This document shows positions 35,576 through 44,505 of a DNA stretch of 64,000 nt, one piece after another (positions within the stretch are counted from its first letter, which is position 1; every line of letters starts with the position of its first letter). This stretch comes from Bacteroidota bacterium (GTDB taxonomy: Bacteria > Bacteroidota > Bacteroidia > Chitinophagales > Chitinophagaceae), in the NCBI GenBank assembly GCA_005884665.1, contig VBAT01000006.1:80106-144105 (forward strand). The letters are read 5' to 3'. The notes under the pieces were generated by a model. The model was not told the origin of the DNA, searched no databases, and saw nothing but the letters and a program-made list of their open reading frames with translations. The translations under genes and the position numbers were made by a program.

Positions 35576-35800
35576 TCAACGAAAAACCGGGGCTGGCTGA
35601 AGCCAGAGTTTTATTGCTTCAAATATGCCAGGCTTTGGGGCTATAATCACCCTCCTGGCTCCGTTGCCGGAGGACCATCCTATATTAAAGAAGCCGCCAT
35701 CGATAGCATTAAAATGGAAATTACTTGCTGGGGTTGTAGGAGCTATAGCTGCTGCCTGGAACGATAACAGTATAAAGATTGTTGCGTAAAAAATCTTCAT
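35576..35800 (-). pseudogene. truncated start of an exported FnIII-type protein
   Basis: Signal peptide (MKIFYATIFILLSFQAAAIA) followed by SNFHFNAIDGGFFNIGWSSG and NGARRVIIA, the opening of the Gly-Asn-Gly-x-R-R-v-v-v-A type beta-sandwich repeats found in large T9SS-exported proteins of this phylum. The homologous part ends there; the remaining 20 residues (GIFEAIKLWLQPAP) read like junk and the frame stops 25 bases before the acetyltransferase gene. The rest of the original gene appears deleted. It could still be expressed as a 74-residue secreted peptide. Confidence 0.55.
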
Positions 35801-35924
35801 AAACGAGGTTTGCAAACGAATATCTGCAGGGAACTGCGAAGAAAGAACGCAAACAGGAATGCACTGTTATCTATACCGTACTAATTGTCGGTTTGAAATT
35901 ACGGGTAGCGTTGTCATTGCCGGC

Positions 35925-36791
35925 TCAATCATTTTCCAGGCCATAATTTTCTTCCAGGAAATGGATCAGGCTCGCGGCCTGGAGATTGATGGAATAAAGT
36001 TGCTGCGTATAGTTATTGATAACGAGCTTCGTATTTTCCAAAGTAGCGCTGAGATCTGTTAACACATCTTTGTCTGTTGTACGCAGATGCAGATCATGCC
36101 AGTCGAGATTGGCCCAGTGCAAAGTCGAATCAGTGGTATTCAATTGTTGTCTCAGGTAAGCTACGTCAAGTACTTTATACATAGCGCTTAAAGCCTGGTT
36201 GAGATAGTTTACATATTGCTGCTTTTGCTGTTCGATTCTTTTTACTGAATTGTAATAATCCATGATACTGTCCGCCGCGCCGTTCTTTTCTATGATACGT
36301 ATGCTGCCGGACGAGGTCAATTGCGGGAAAGTTCTTTCATTGAAGACCGCCGGGGAATTCCAGGTCAGGTAAAGGCTCAACTCATAACATCTTCCCACTT
36401 CCGCTAAATTATTTTTCAGGTCATGGGAAAATAGTATCTGCAAAGAATCGATCTTTTGGATCTGTTCAAAAGAGAAAGCGTAGCGGCTGCGGATTTCGGC
36501 GGTATCCTTTTTAAGATCGCTGACCAGGGAAGCCATGTACGTTTTTTCCCTGCGCAGGTTCAACCATTCTTCCCGTTTCGTTGCTGCAATCGAGCCGAGA
36601 AAGACAGCCAACAGTAAAATGATAAACTGGATCAGGTACTCTCTCCATTTAGTTTTTTCGTGTGTATGAATTTGAGGAGTCAGTTCCCTTTCTATTTCTT
36701 TTTGCGCGGGAAGGCCCGGAGAAATTGTAAGATTGCCGGCATCACCGGTCACGGAAAGATCTTTTTGCCGCAAGGGCGTGTTCTCACTCAT
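35925..36791 (-). CDS. single-pass membrane protein, unknown
   Basis: The 288 residues have a polar N-terminal 50, one transmembrane helix (about 50-68, LIQFIILLLAVFLGSIAAT) and a long helical outer part with coiled-coil character (RREKTYMASLVSDLKKDTAE). The pattern of a short helix followed by KREEWLNLRREKTYM resembles DUF6090-like Bacteroidota proteins; no function known. Divergent from lepA, separated by 200 bases. Confidence 0.7.
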   Translation of the reverse strand: MSENTPLRQKDLSVTGDAGNLTISPGLPAQKEIERELTPQIHTHEKTKWREYLIQFIILLLAVFLGSIAATKREEWLNLRREKTYMASLVSDLKKDTAEIRSRYAFSFEQIQKIDSLQILFSHDLKNNLAEVGRCYELSLYLTWNSPAVFNERTFPQLTSSGSIRIIEKNGAADSIMDYYNSVKRIEQQKQQYVNYLNQALSAMYKVLDVAYLRQQLNTTDSTLHWANLDWHDLHLRTTDKDVLTDLSATLENTKLVINNYTQQLYSINLQAASLIHFLEENYGLEND

Positions 36792-36958
36792 GAAGCGTCA
36801 GGTAGCTTGGTTAATTGGCTGCAATGTAAGGAGAAATTGAACCTTAGGCGGTTAAACCTGTAAAATTATTAACAGCAAATAATTCACACCTGCCTTGATC
36901 GATTCATATAAATGCGAAGGAGCCCGTAATTGAAAGCCCATAGCTCGCTGGTTTGCCT

Positions 36959-36966
36959 TACCTTTG
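36959..36966 (+). promoter_or_regulatory. -7 box TACCTTTG for lepA
   Basis: TACCTTTGCGC lies 26 bases before the lepA ATG at 36993 and matches TAnnTTTG. The upstream -33 region is not clear. Confidence 0.55.
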
Positions 36967-36992
36967 CGCATCCTGAAAACGAGGTATTAAGA

Positions 36993-38789
36993 ATGATAAA
37001 GAGTATCCGCAATTTTTGCATTATCGCGCATATTGACCACGGCAAATCCACCCTGGCTGACCGCTTGTTACAATCTACCGACACGATCAGTGAACGGGAT
37101 ATGATGGACCAGGTGCTGGATGATATGGACCTCGAAAGAGAGAAAGGCATTACGATTAAAAGCCATGCGATACAGATTAACTATAAACACAAGGATGGCA
37201 AGGAATATATCCTGAACCTGATAGATACACCCGGGCATGTGGATTTTAGTTACGAAGTAAGCCGGGCACTGGCAGCTTGTGAAGGTTGTTTGTTGCTGGT
37301 AGATGCTACACAGGGAATACAGGCCCAAACTATTTCCAATTTATACCTCGCGATCGAAAATGATCTTGAGATCATACCAATCATCAATAAGATCGATATG
37401 GATGGCGCCATGATCGAAGAGGTAAAAGACCAGATCATCGAACTGATAGGCTGTAAACCGGATGACATATTACTGGCCAGTGGCCGCACCGGGCTGGGAG
37501 TGGAGGCTATACTAGAGGCAATTGTCCAACGGATACCGTCGCCAAAGGGCGATCCCAAAGCTCCGTTGCAGGCATTGATCTTTGATAGCGTCTTCAACTC
37601 TTTTCGCGGTATCATTGTTTATTATCGGATATTAAACGGATCAATAAAGAAAGGCGATAAGGTACAATTTGTTTCTACCGGCCAGGAGTATGAAGCCGAT
37701 GAAGTCGGTATCCTGAAATTAAAGATGGTAGAAAAAGCCGAAGTAAAGACCGGCGATGTGGGTTATATCATTACCGGTATTAAGAATGCGAAGGAGGTGA
37801 AAGTAGGGGATACCATTACAACGGCTAATAACCCGAACCCCGAAATGATCCAGGGGTTTGAAGAAGTAAAGCCCATGGTATTCGCGGGCATTTTCCCGGT
37901 TAATACAGATGATTTTGAAGAGCTCCGTGATTGCATGGATAAACTTCAGCTGAATGATGCATCGTTGACATTCGAACTGGAAACCTCGCAGGCGCTGGGC
38001 TTTGGATTCCGTTGTGGTTTTCTCGGCCTGCTTCACATGGAGATCATACAGGAACGCCTGGAAAGAGAATTCAATCAAACGGTTATTACTACTGTACCGA
38101 ACGTGAGCTTTATAGCGTATACCACATCCGGGGAAAAGATCATTGTTAATAACCCCACAGAATTTCCCGACCCGGTAAAAACAGATCATATTGATGAGCC
38201 TTTCATCAAGGCACAGATCATTACCAAGCCTGAATATATCGGTAACATCATGACGCTTTGCCTGGGCAAAAGAGGGATATTGATCAACCAGAGTTATCTT
38301 ACTCAGACTCGCGTAGAGCTCATCTTTGAAATGCCTTTGACAGAAATCGTTTTTGATTTTTATGATAAACTGAAATCACAAACCCGTGGATATGCATCAT
38401 TCGATTATCACCCGATCGGGTATCGTGATGCTGACATTGTGAAAATGGATATTTTGTTAAATGGCGATAAAGTGGATGCATTGAGTGCACTGATCCACCG
38501 CAGCCGTGCGCAGGAGTTTGGAAGAAAATTATGCGAGAAATTAAAGGAGCTGGTTCCTCGCCAGCAATTCCAGATAGCTATACAGGCAGCCGTTGGTGCT
38601 AAAGTCATTGCCAGGGAAAATATTTCGGCGATGCGTAAGGATGTTACTGCCAAATGTTATGGAGGAGATATCAGCCGTAAAAGAAAATTATTGGAGAAAC
38701 AGAAGGAAGGTAAGAAGCGTATGCGACAGATAGGGAATGTTGAGGTGCCGCAGGAGGCGTTCCTCGCGGTGCTGAAGCTTGATGATTAG
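36993..38789 (+). CDS. lepA: elongation factor 4 (LepA), ribosome back-translocating GTPase
   Basis: Translational GTPase. G1 is [10 protein letters not shown]2 region [11 protein letters not shown]3 DTPGH and G4 NKID; EF-G-like domains II, III and V follow and the LepA-specific C-terminal domain holds [21 protein letters not shown] use the ATG at 36993 ([17 protein letters not shown]), giving 598 residues, the standard length; the upstream in-frame start at 36930 would include the -7 box. Single gene, followed by a gap with repeats. Confidence 0.97.
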   Translation: MIKSIRNFCIIAHIDHGKSTLADRLLQSTDTISERDMMDQVLDDMDLEREKGITIKSHAIQINYKHKDGKEYILNLIDTPGHVDFSYEVSRALAACEGCLLLVDATQGIQAQTISNLYLAIENDLEIIPIINKIDMDGAMIEEVKDQIIELIGCKPDDILLASGRTGLGVEAILEAIVQRIPSPKGDPKAPLQALIFDSVFNSFRGIIVYYRILNGSIKKGDKVQFVSTGQEYEADEVGILKLKMVEKAEVKTGDVGYIITGIKNAKEVKVGDTITTANNPNPEMIQGFEEVKPMVFAGIFPVNTDDFEELRDCMDKLQLNDASLTFELETSQALGFGFRCGFLGLLHMEIIQERLEREFNQTVITTVPNVSFIAYTTSGEKIIVNNPTEFPDPVKTDHIDEPFIKAQIITKPEYIGNIMTLCLGKRGILINQSYLTQTRVELIFEMPLTEIVFDFYDKLKSQTRGYASFDYHPIGYRDADIVKMDILLNGDKVDALSALIHRSRAQEFGRKLCEKLKELVPRQQFQIAIQAAVGAKVIARENISAMRKDVTAKCYGGDISRKRKLLEKQKEGKKRMRQIGNVEVPQEAFLAVLKLDD

Positions 38790-39306
38790 ATGCCGGATGC
38801 TAGATGTTGGATGCTGGTTGTTATGTAGGATGCTATCCAGTATCTAGAAGCTAGCATTCTGCAATCAATGAGTTTCAATTATCGTGGTTAACGGGATTTT
38901 TCTAATCAAGGTTATTAAAATCCGGCTAATGTTGTGACATACGCATTTTAGGAGGCTTTTGCCTTCTGGGCCCTCCCCAGCCGATCCCTCCCCCGCCGCC
39001 GCCGCCATCGGCTATCGCATGAGAACAAACAATAGGCGATCATCGCTTTGCGGGTCATTGCGAGAAGCACAACGACGAAGCAAAACAATCAGTTGCTTGG
39101 CAATCATTCAACATAGTCTTTTCGATACGGATAATTATAAAAACGTAGTCGCGACTTAAGATGTAAACATCATATCGCAAATATCCTTTGGTAGAAAAAT
39201 GGAACCATGAGAAAAACACCAGAATAAATGGGAAAAAACTGATCATTGCATGATCCAATAAACAAATTTCAGGGAGAAAAACCCATTGCAACATCCAGTT
39301 CAGAAA
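38790..39306. other. intergenic region with repeat words and hairpins, no gene
   Basis: About 500 bases without a convincing coding frame. The first 80 bases are degenerate copies of GATGCTGGATG words. At 38978-39015 AGCCGAT and ATCGGCT flank a C/G-rich core. At 39054-39090 lies the second copy of the dispersed GTCATTG repeat. Confidence 0.6.
39054..39090 (+). repeat. dispersed GTCATTG...GAAGC repeat, copy 2
   Basis: Starts GTCATTGCGAGAAGCACAAC and ends near CAAAACAATC. It matches the copy at 21810-21839 (opposite strand) at 22 of 30 positions by hand. Confidence 0.6.
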
Positions 39307-39981
39307 TCACCACGAGTCAAAGTCTATTCGGATACTCTTCGATACAAGCTCACATGTTACAAACGATTTTAAATACTTTTCCGTCTCCGCAATTATTTTA
39401 CCAGCTTTATGACTTGTACTATTCAGCCATTTTGCGTCTTCCATGGTAAAATCAATATATTGTTGATGATTCTCCAAATTGACCATGTAAAAAGCACGTA
39501 ATTGTGCTCCGCGAAGATTATTGGCTGGGAAACGATACCGGTTGGGCAGAGAGTATGTACAAGGACAGGGACCGTTTTGATAACACTCTTCGACTTTTAG
39601 ATAGATAATCATCGAATCACTCGGCCGAAGTATAGCCGGATCCGGAAAATTATTTGAACTGCAGAAACTGGAATAATACAAATTATTAATCGAATCTTTT
39701 ATTGTCAATTCCAACCGGATAGCATCATCTCCCCAAAGATTCCAGGTTTTATGAAATGTCGCGATCGTGTCAGTATTGTTTACGATTGTAAGTTTAAGAT
39801 CGGGATCAAGACTTTGCCCTCTTGACACATTTTTGGGACGAGGTAGCCCTTTCATTAGCGAAACAAAAAGATCAACTGACTTTTCGGCTTTCCCTTGCGA
39901 GAAAGCACTCTCAAGAAAAAGAAGAGAACTAGCTATGAGCAGAAAAAACTTTAACGTCAAATATGATGATTGCGGTGACAA
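39307..39981 (-). CDS. exported protein, unknown, with non-ATG start
   Basis: The 224 residues have a signal peptide (LTLKFFLLIASSLLFLESAF) and a beta-rich mature part with PDLKLTIVNNTDTIATF and CYQNGPCPCTYSLPNRYRF, four Cys in the mature middle. The frame contains no ATG before the signal; TTG at 39981 or at 39960 must be used, the second giving a cleaner signal peptide. It lies about 30 bases after the unknown gene 40011-41033 on the same strand. No family recognised. Confidence 0.65.
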   Translation of the reverse strand: MSPQSSYLTLKFFLLIASSLLFLESAFSQGKAEKSVDLFVSLMKGLPRPKNVSRGQSLDPDLKLTIVNNTDTIATFHKTWNLWGDDAIRLELTIKDSINNLYYSSFCSSNNFPDPAILRPSDSMIIYLKVEECYQNGPCPCTYSLPNRYRFPANNLRGAQLRAFYMVNLENHQQYIDFTMEDAKWLNSTSHKAGKIIAETEKYLKSFVTCELVSKSIRIDFDSW

Positions 39982-40010
39982 TTGGGATCAACAGGGGGTT
40001 AAGGCTATCC

Positions 40011-41033
40011 TCAATTATCGTTGTTGATCTGATCCCTTTCCTTTGTCTTATTCTTATTCGATTTGTCTTCCAGCTTCTTTTCATTCTTGCCGCCCTTGGA
40101 GTCGAGCAGTGGATCACCCATAGGGGGCTTGCCCATATACGGGTCAGCACCTGTCATATCTACTTTAAAGTCGAAGGCTTTATTGACATGTACCCATTTT
40201 CCATTTTCCCATTTGAATGCTTCATTGTCACCATCAGGCACGAATGTCCATTTGTTTTCAGGCTCTTCAGTTTCCGAAATAAGATGGTCCACCAGGATCA
40301 CATCCAGGTCAGGGATATAATTAGCCAGCACCCTGGCGTCTTTTTTATATTCGATGGCGATGCGATATCGGGGTTTTTGCTGGACACTGTCGTTCGCGTA
40401 AGTAAAGAAACGGGCACTTCCAAAAACGGGTTCCTTTTTCTCATTAAACGTGAGCACTTCAATCCATTTTTTTGTGCTCATGAAACTGTTGTTATCCAAC
40501 CCGAATAATGTGTAATAATTCTTTCCGTTGAATTCTGTCTTTAGAATGTTATAATAAACAGCGCCTATCCAATTTTTATTAGTGCGTACAGAATCTTCCG
40601 GGTCGGCAGTGTCGTCAGAAACATCGAAGAGGGGGAACAACTTCAAAGACCCATCTTTGGTTGGTAACTGGATCGCTCCTTTTTGCCTGGAAAAATAGGG
40701 GCCATCTTCGATTCGGACGTTCCAGGTAAAGATCCGGAAGCTGCTATCGGGAGCATATAATTTCGATATACCGTCAACCGTTTCAAAAGGATAGTAGAAC
40801 GAATTTTTTGCCCTCAATGCCCTTACCAGGATTCGTGTAAAAAAACTGTCCGCAATCATGCGGGAATGCGTAAATGAATCCATCACCATGAACCGGGCAT
40901 ATACTCTTAGTGAATCTTCCTTTCCCCTCAAAAATTTCTGGTCGGTCGGGGCTATCGTTTGTGAAATAACTGCCTGGGAAAAGACGAACAGAAGGACAAC
41001 AACTACGGAAAATTTCAGAAAAGTTGATTTCAC
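40011..41033 (-). CDS. exported protein of a conserved Bacteroidota type, unknown
   Basis: Signal peptide (KSTFLKFSVVVVLLFVFSQA) from a GTG start at 41033, then about 270 residues of mixed structure containing IFTWNVRIEDGPYFSRQKGA, NWIGAVYYNILKTEFNGKNY and WTFVPDGDNEAFKWENGKW. The C-terminal 60 residues are Lys/Asp/Asn-rich and disordered. Such proteins are common in the family but I know no activity. Followed by the exported unknown at 39307. Confidence 0.75.
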   Translation of the reverse strand: MKSTFLKFSVVVVLLFVFSQAVISQTIAPTDQKFLRGKEDSLRVYARFMVMDSFTHSRMIADSFFTRILVRALRAKNSFYYPFETVDGISKLYAPDSSFRIFTWNVRIEDGPYFSRQKGAIQLPTKDGSLKLFPLFDVSDDTADPEDSVRTNKNWIGAVYYNILKTEFNGKNYYTLFGLDNNSFMSTKKWIEVLTFNEKKEPVFGSARFFTYANDSVQQKPRYRIAIEYKKDARVLANYIPDLDVILVDHLISETEEPENKWTFVPDGDNEAFKWENGKWVHVNKAFDFKVDMTGADPYMGKPPMGDPLLDSKGGKNEKKLEDKSNKNKTKERDQINNDN

Positions 41034-41147
41034 AGAAATAATTTGAATTTGTTGCTACAAAAGTAAGCTTTCGGTCACAGGACCTGCTTAAAATGCCGGT
41101 TCAGAACAGGGGCATAACGGGAAAATACAGGTAAAATTTTGTGAAGA

Positions 41148-42395
41148 TTACAAAGCTTTTGCAAAATCTGCAAGGGATTCAAAGACCAGGTCAATATCCG
41201 GATGTGGAAAAGCCTGATCGGGATTCGTAGTTTTTACAAATACCGTATGAATGCCCGCAAACCGCCCGAAAAGCATATCGCTGGGTTTATTGCCGATCAT
41301 GACCGAGCGGGAAAAATCGGTACCAGGGAAATCTTTTTTAGCCAGGAACGCCATGCCCGGGTTGGGTTTGCGACAGATATGTTTGTTATCAGTGCTGGTG
41401 CAATAATATATGTGATCGATTCGCCCACCTGCTTTTTCAATGGCGCCCTGCATATTCCGGTGAATATTCGAAAGGTCTTCTTCCGTCATCAATTGGCGGC
41501 CAACACCGCGCTGGTTGCTGATAACGATGACTTTGCCGAATTTATCGCCAAAAATTTTCATGGCTTCCTCAACGCCTTCATAAAATCTGAACTCGTCCCA
41601 GTTCCGGATATACTCTTCTTTTTTTTCGTGGTTGATAACGCCATCCCTGTCGATAAACAGTGTCCATGATTTATCAATAGCCCCGATATCGAGAGCGCCC
41701 GGTTGTAGTTCCAGTTGGGCCCGCACGTAGTCAGTTGGAACACCGATATCAATGAAATACCCGTCATCAACGACGCCAAAGAACTTCCTGCTGGGATATA
41801 ATTTTTCCAGGTAATCTTTTTCAAAGGAGAATTTTGCCGGTAAATTCTCAGATAGAAATTTTCTTACATTCAATACATAAATGCCTCCATTGATCAGTCC
41901 GGAACTATAAAACTGTTTTTCTTTAAAATTTTTGATAGCATTATTTTCATCCAGGTCCACCACACCATAGCGGTCGAAATCCTTCATCGGCTTCAGGGTG
42001 ACGGTACAATCGGCATCTTTATCGAGATGAAAAGATATGAGCCGCGATATATCAGATCTAAAAATTGTATCGCCGTTAGCCACGACAACGTTTTCGTATT
42101 TTACTGCGCGACAGGCCATGGAGATTGCACCACCGGTACCCAGCGGTTCTTCTTCTATGACGCATTGATAGTCTAGCGTAGGAAACTGCTCAGCCAGCCA
42201 TTGCTCAATGACCTCATGTTTATACCCAAGTGAAAAAATAAATCTTTCTAATCCCTGGCTGCGCAAATAATTGATGACATAAAACAGGAAAGGCCTGCCT
42301 GCTACCGGAGCCATGCATTTCGGGAGATCGGGGACAGTATCCCGCAATCGGGTACCTAAGCCGCCTGCCAGTATTATCGCTTCGTTGGACATCAT
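41148..42395 (-). CDS. bifunctional sugar-1-phosphate nucleotidyltransferase / heptose-bisphosphate phosphatase
   Basis: Two enzymes in one chain. Residues 1-225 are a nucleotidyltransferase with ILAGGLGTRLR and the PLGTGGAISMACR loop (HddC-like). Residues about 240-415 are a HAD phosphatase with FIDRDGVINHEKKEEYI, VISNQRGVGRQLM and the GmhB-type zinc loop YYCTSTDNKHICRKPNPGM. Together with gmhA and hddA it completes synthesis of NDP-activated glycero-manno-heptose from sedoheptulose 7-phosphate. I use the ATG at 42395; the longer frame begins with TTG at 42440 and overlaps gmhA. The zinc loop keeps one Cys pair but the first His/Cys set is reduced. Confidence 0.88.
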   Translation of the reverse strand: MMSNEAIILAGGLGTRLRDTVPDLPKCMAPVAGRPFLFYVINYLRSQGLERFIFSLGYKHEVIEQWLAEQFPTLDYQCVIEEEPLGTGGAISMACRAVKYENVVVANGDTIFRSDISRLISFHLDKDADCTVTLKPMKDFDRYGVVDLDENNAIKNFKEKQFYSSGLINGGIYVLNVRKFLSENLPAKFSFEKDYLEKLYPSRKFFGVVDDGYFIDIGVPTDYVRAQLELQPGALDIGAIDKSWTLFIDRDGVINHEKKEEYIRNWDEFRFYEGVEEAMKIFGDKFGKVIVISNQRGVGRQLMTEEDLSNIHRNMQGAIEKAGGRIDHIYYCTSTDNKHICRKPNPGMAFLAKKDFPGTDFSRSVMIGNKPSDMLFGRFAGIHTVFVKTTNPDQAFPHPDIDLVFESLADFAKAL

Positions 42396-42432
42396 TGATT
42401 TATTAAAACCGTCCGGGTCTTGTTTCCATTTC

Positions 42433-43005
42433 TCAGGCAAAATATTTCTCTTCCACCAACTGGCAAATGATATGACCCACGGTGATATGACTTTCCTGAA
42501 TACGCGGGGTATCCGCTGAAGGTATATTTATAAGATGATTGGTAACGGCTTTCATCGCGCCACCGGTCAGTCCTGTAAAACCAACGGTGATCATTCCTTT
42601 TTCCTTTGCCGCTTCGAATGCTTTTACAATATTGGCAGAATTACCCGAGGTAGATAGTCCTACGAGTACGTCACCTTTTTCTCCAATTCCCTCTATGATC
42701 CTCGAGTAGATCATATCAAAGCCATAGTCATTGCCGACAGCAGTGAGGTAGGATGTGTTGCAGTGAAGCGCTTCGGCCGCCAGGGCTTTCCGATCCTTAT
42801 AAAAACGCCCCGAAAATTCTGCGGCAAGATGCTGTGCATCCGCGGCGCTACCGCCATTGCCACAGAAATAAACCCTTTTACCATTTTTAAAAGCTGTTGT
42901 AATGGCGTCTATGGTTGCTTCAATTGTTTTTAATAGCCCTTCGCTCTCCAAAACCTGTTGCTTGGTTTCTATCGAAGCCCTGATAATATTTTTGATTTTT
43001 TCCAT
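42433..43005 (-). CDS. gmhA: phosphoheptose isomerase
   Basis: Converts sedoheptulose 7-phosphate to glycero-manno-heptose 7-phosphate. SIS-fold protein of 190 residues with YFCGNGGSAADAQHLAAEFS (phosphate loop and catalytic Glu) and SGNSANIVKAFEAAKEKG. The C-terminal IQESHITVGHIICQLVEE supplies the catalytic His. Between hddA (28 bases upstream) and the fused nucleotidyltransferase/phosphatase gene. Confidence 0.95.
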   Translation of the reverse strand: MEKIKNIIRASIETKQQVLESEGLLKTIEATIDAITTAFKNGKRVYFCGNGGSAADAQHLAAEFSGRFYKDRKALAAEALHCNTSYLTAVGNDYGFDMIYSRIIEGIGEKGDVLVGLSTSGNSANIVKAFEAAKEKGMITVGFTGLTGGAMKAVTNHLINIPSADTPRIQESHITVGHIICQLVEEKYFA

Positions 43006-43032
43006 AGTACAGAAATATGTTGGTTAATAATT

Positions 43033-44055
43033 TTAAATAGTCCATGTTGTCAACCCATGTTCCGTAAACTTATACCTTCTATACCTGCCGCCGAATTTTT
43101 CCAGGCTTTTGATCACCGCATACTTGGTATTGACAGGACAATAGAAGATCATAAAACCACCACCCCCTGCACCTGAGATCTTTCCTCCGGTTGCTCCTGC
43201 TTTCCGGGCTGTTTCATAGATATCCTCCATCAGCGGATTGCTGATCCCTTCCACCATCTGCCGTTTTTGTTGAAATCCGAAATCAAGTATTTCCCCCAGG
43301 TCATGCAATTTGCCTTTGAGTAACGCCTCTTTCATCAGTTTTGCCTGCTCTTTCAACTGGTGCATAGCCTCGATTGAGCTATCTTTTTTATCAATGACAT
43401 TCTTACTCTGCGCTTTGATGATATTGGCCGACTCACGGCTTGTGGAAGTGTAATAGAGAAGAAGGTTATTCTCCAGTTCAAATAAATACTGTTGCTTGAT
43501 GCGAAGAGGATTTACAATCACTTTATCGTCCGCATAAAACTCCATAAAATTCACACCGCCAAACGTAGCAGCATACTGGTCCTGCTTTCCGCCAGCCAGC
43601 TTCAGATCCTTTCGTTCAATTTCGTAAGCATAATGTGCCATGTCATATTCACCAAGTGGTAGTCGAAGCATTTCGGTAAATGCGCCAATGATGGCCACAA
43701 CCAGGGTAGAAGAAGTGCCCAGGCCCGAACCGGCCGGGGCGTCAACATAAGTAGACAACCGGAAACCCTGTTGCGGTATGCCATAATCCTTTTGGATCCG
43801 GTTATAAATTCCTTTTAATAGATCGAGTTTTCCATCGATGGGAAGTTCTTTCATTAAATCGAACGATAGTTGCTCATTCCGGTCGATAGCCTCGAGAATG
43901 ATTTTATTCTCGGCAAGCGGTTCGATCGTAGCGTTTGCATATAAAGAAATGGTCGCATTCAGGATAGCTCCGCCATAGAGATCACTGTAGGGGCTTACAT
44001 CGGTACCTCCACCAGCCAGGCCAATTCGAAGAGGAGCTTTACTTCTGTAGATCAT
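43033..44055 (-). CDS. hddA: D-glycero-alpha-D-manno-heptose 7-phosphate kinase
   Basis: GHMP kinase of 340 residues. It opens with RSKAPLRIGLAGGGTDVSPY, the family start, has the ATP-binding PAGSGLGTSSTLVVAI and the C-terminal GGKISGAGGGGFMIFYCPV. Phosphorylates heptose 7-phosphate at C1 for the alpha, GDP-linked branch, which suits S-layer glycan or polysaccharide heptose instead of ADP-heptose for core LPS. First enzyme gene of the hddA-gmhA-hddC/gmhB set. Confidence 0.93.
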   Translation of the reverse strand: MIYRSKAPLRIGLAGGGTDVSPYSDLYGGAILNATISLYANATIEPLAENKIILEAIDRNEQLSFDLMKELPIDGKLDLLKGIYNRIQKDYGIPQQGFRLSTYVDAPAGSGLGTSSTLVVAIIGAFTEMLRLPLGEYDMAHYAYEIERKDLKLAGGKQDQYAATFGGVNFMEFYADDKVIVNPLRIKQQYLFELENNLLLYYTSTSRESANIIKAQSKNVIDKKDSSIEAMHQLKEQAKLMKEALLKGKLHDLGEILDFGFQQKRQMVEGISNPLMEDIYETARKAGATGGKISGAGGGGFMIFYCPVNTKYAVIKSLEKFGGRYRRYKFTEHGLTTWTI

Positions 44056-44102
44056 AGATCGTGAGATGTCAAATGTCAGACGTGAGACAAGAGCACCTTA
44101 AT

Positions 44103-44452
44103 TTATTGTATCATTTTTGATAACATTGCAAGACATTTATTCAAGAGGTCGCCTGTCTTTTGCAATTCAGTTATTGTTAAATAGTTCAAGTCGACAGCAG
44201 TTTCCAGGCAGCATCAATTTCAATGACTGACCCCCTTGAAACCTCGAAATATCTTTTTCTTTCAGCCTCTGAGCGCCTGGAACATCCTTCGGCCAGGTTT
44301 GACTTTACAGATAATGCAGCCCTTCGTATCTGCTGCACAAGATTAAATCTCTCCTCTGAAGGTAGCATTAGTGAAACTTTGTATACTTCCGTAGCAAGTT
44401 CCCTTACTGCACTGTAAACATCGAGTGACTTGTGTTTTAATTGAATAAACAT
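44103..44452 (-). pseudogene. four-helix-bundle (S23/IVS-type) protein gene, broken by a one-base frameshift
   Basis: From the ATG at 44452 (MFIQLKHKSLDVYSAVREL) the frame follows the family, including RAALSVKSNLAEGCSRR and RYFEVSRGSVIEIDAAWKLL, then hits TGA at 44186. In the neighbouring frame the family sequence continues directly as VDLNYLTITELQKTGDLLNK and ends at a TAA at 44103. Restoring one G in the CTG-CTG stretch (CTGGCTGTC) would join them into about 116 residues. An intact relative is at 61177. Either a true frameshift or a base-call error in a GG pair. Confidence 0.75.
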
Positions 44453-44505
44453 AGTATAAAGGTTTTGGTTAAGCCCCAATCTTTTAGAATCTACCCCCTA
44501 ACGTC

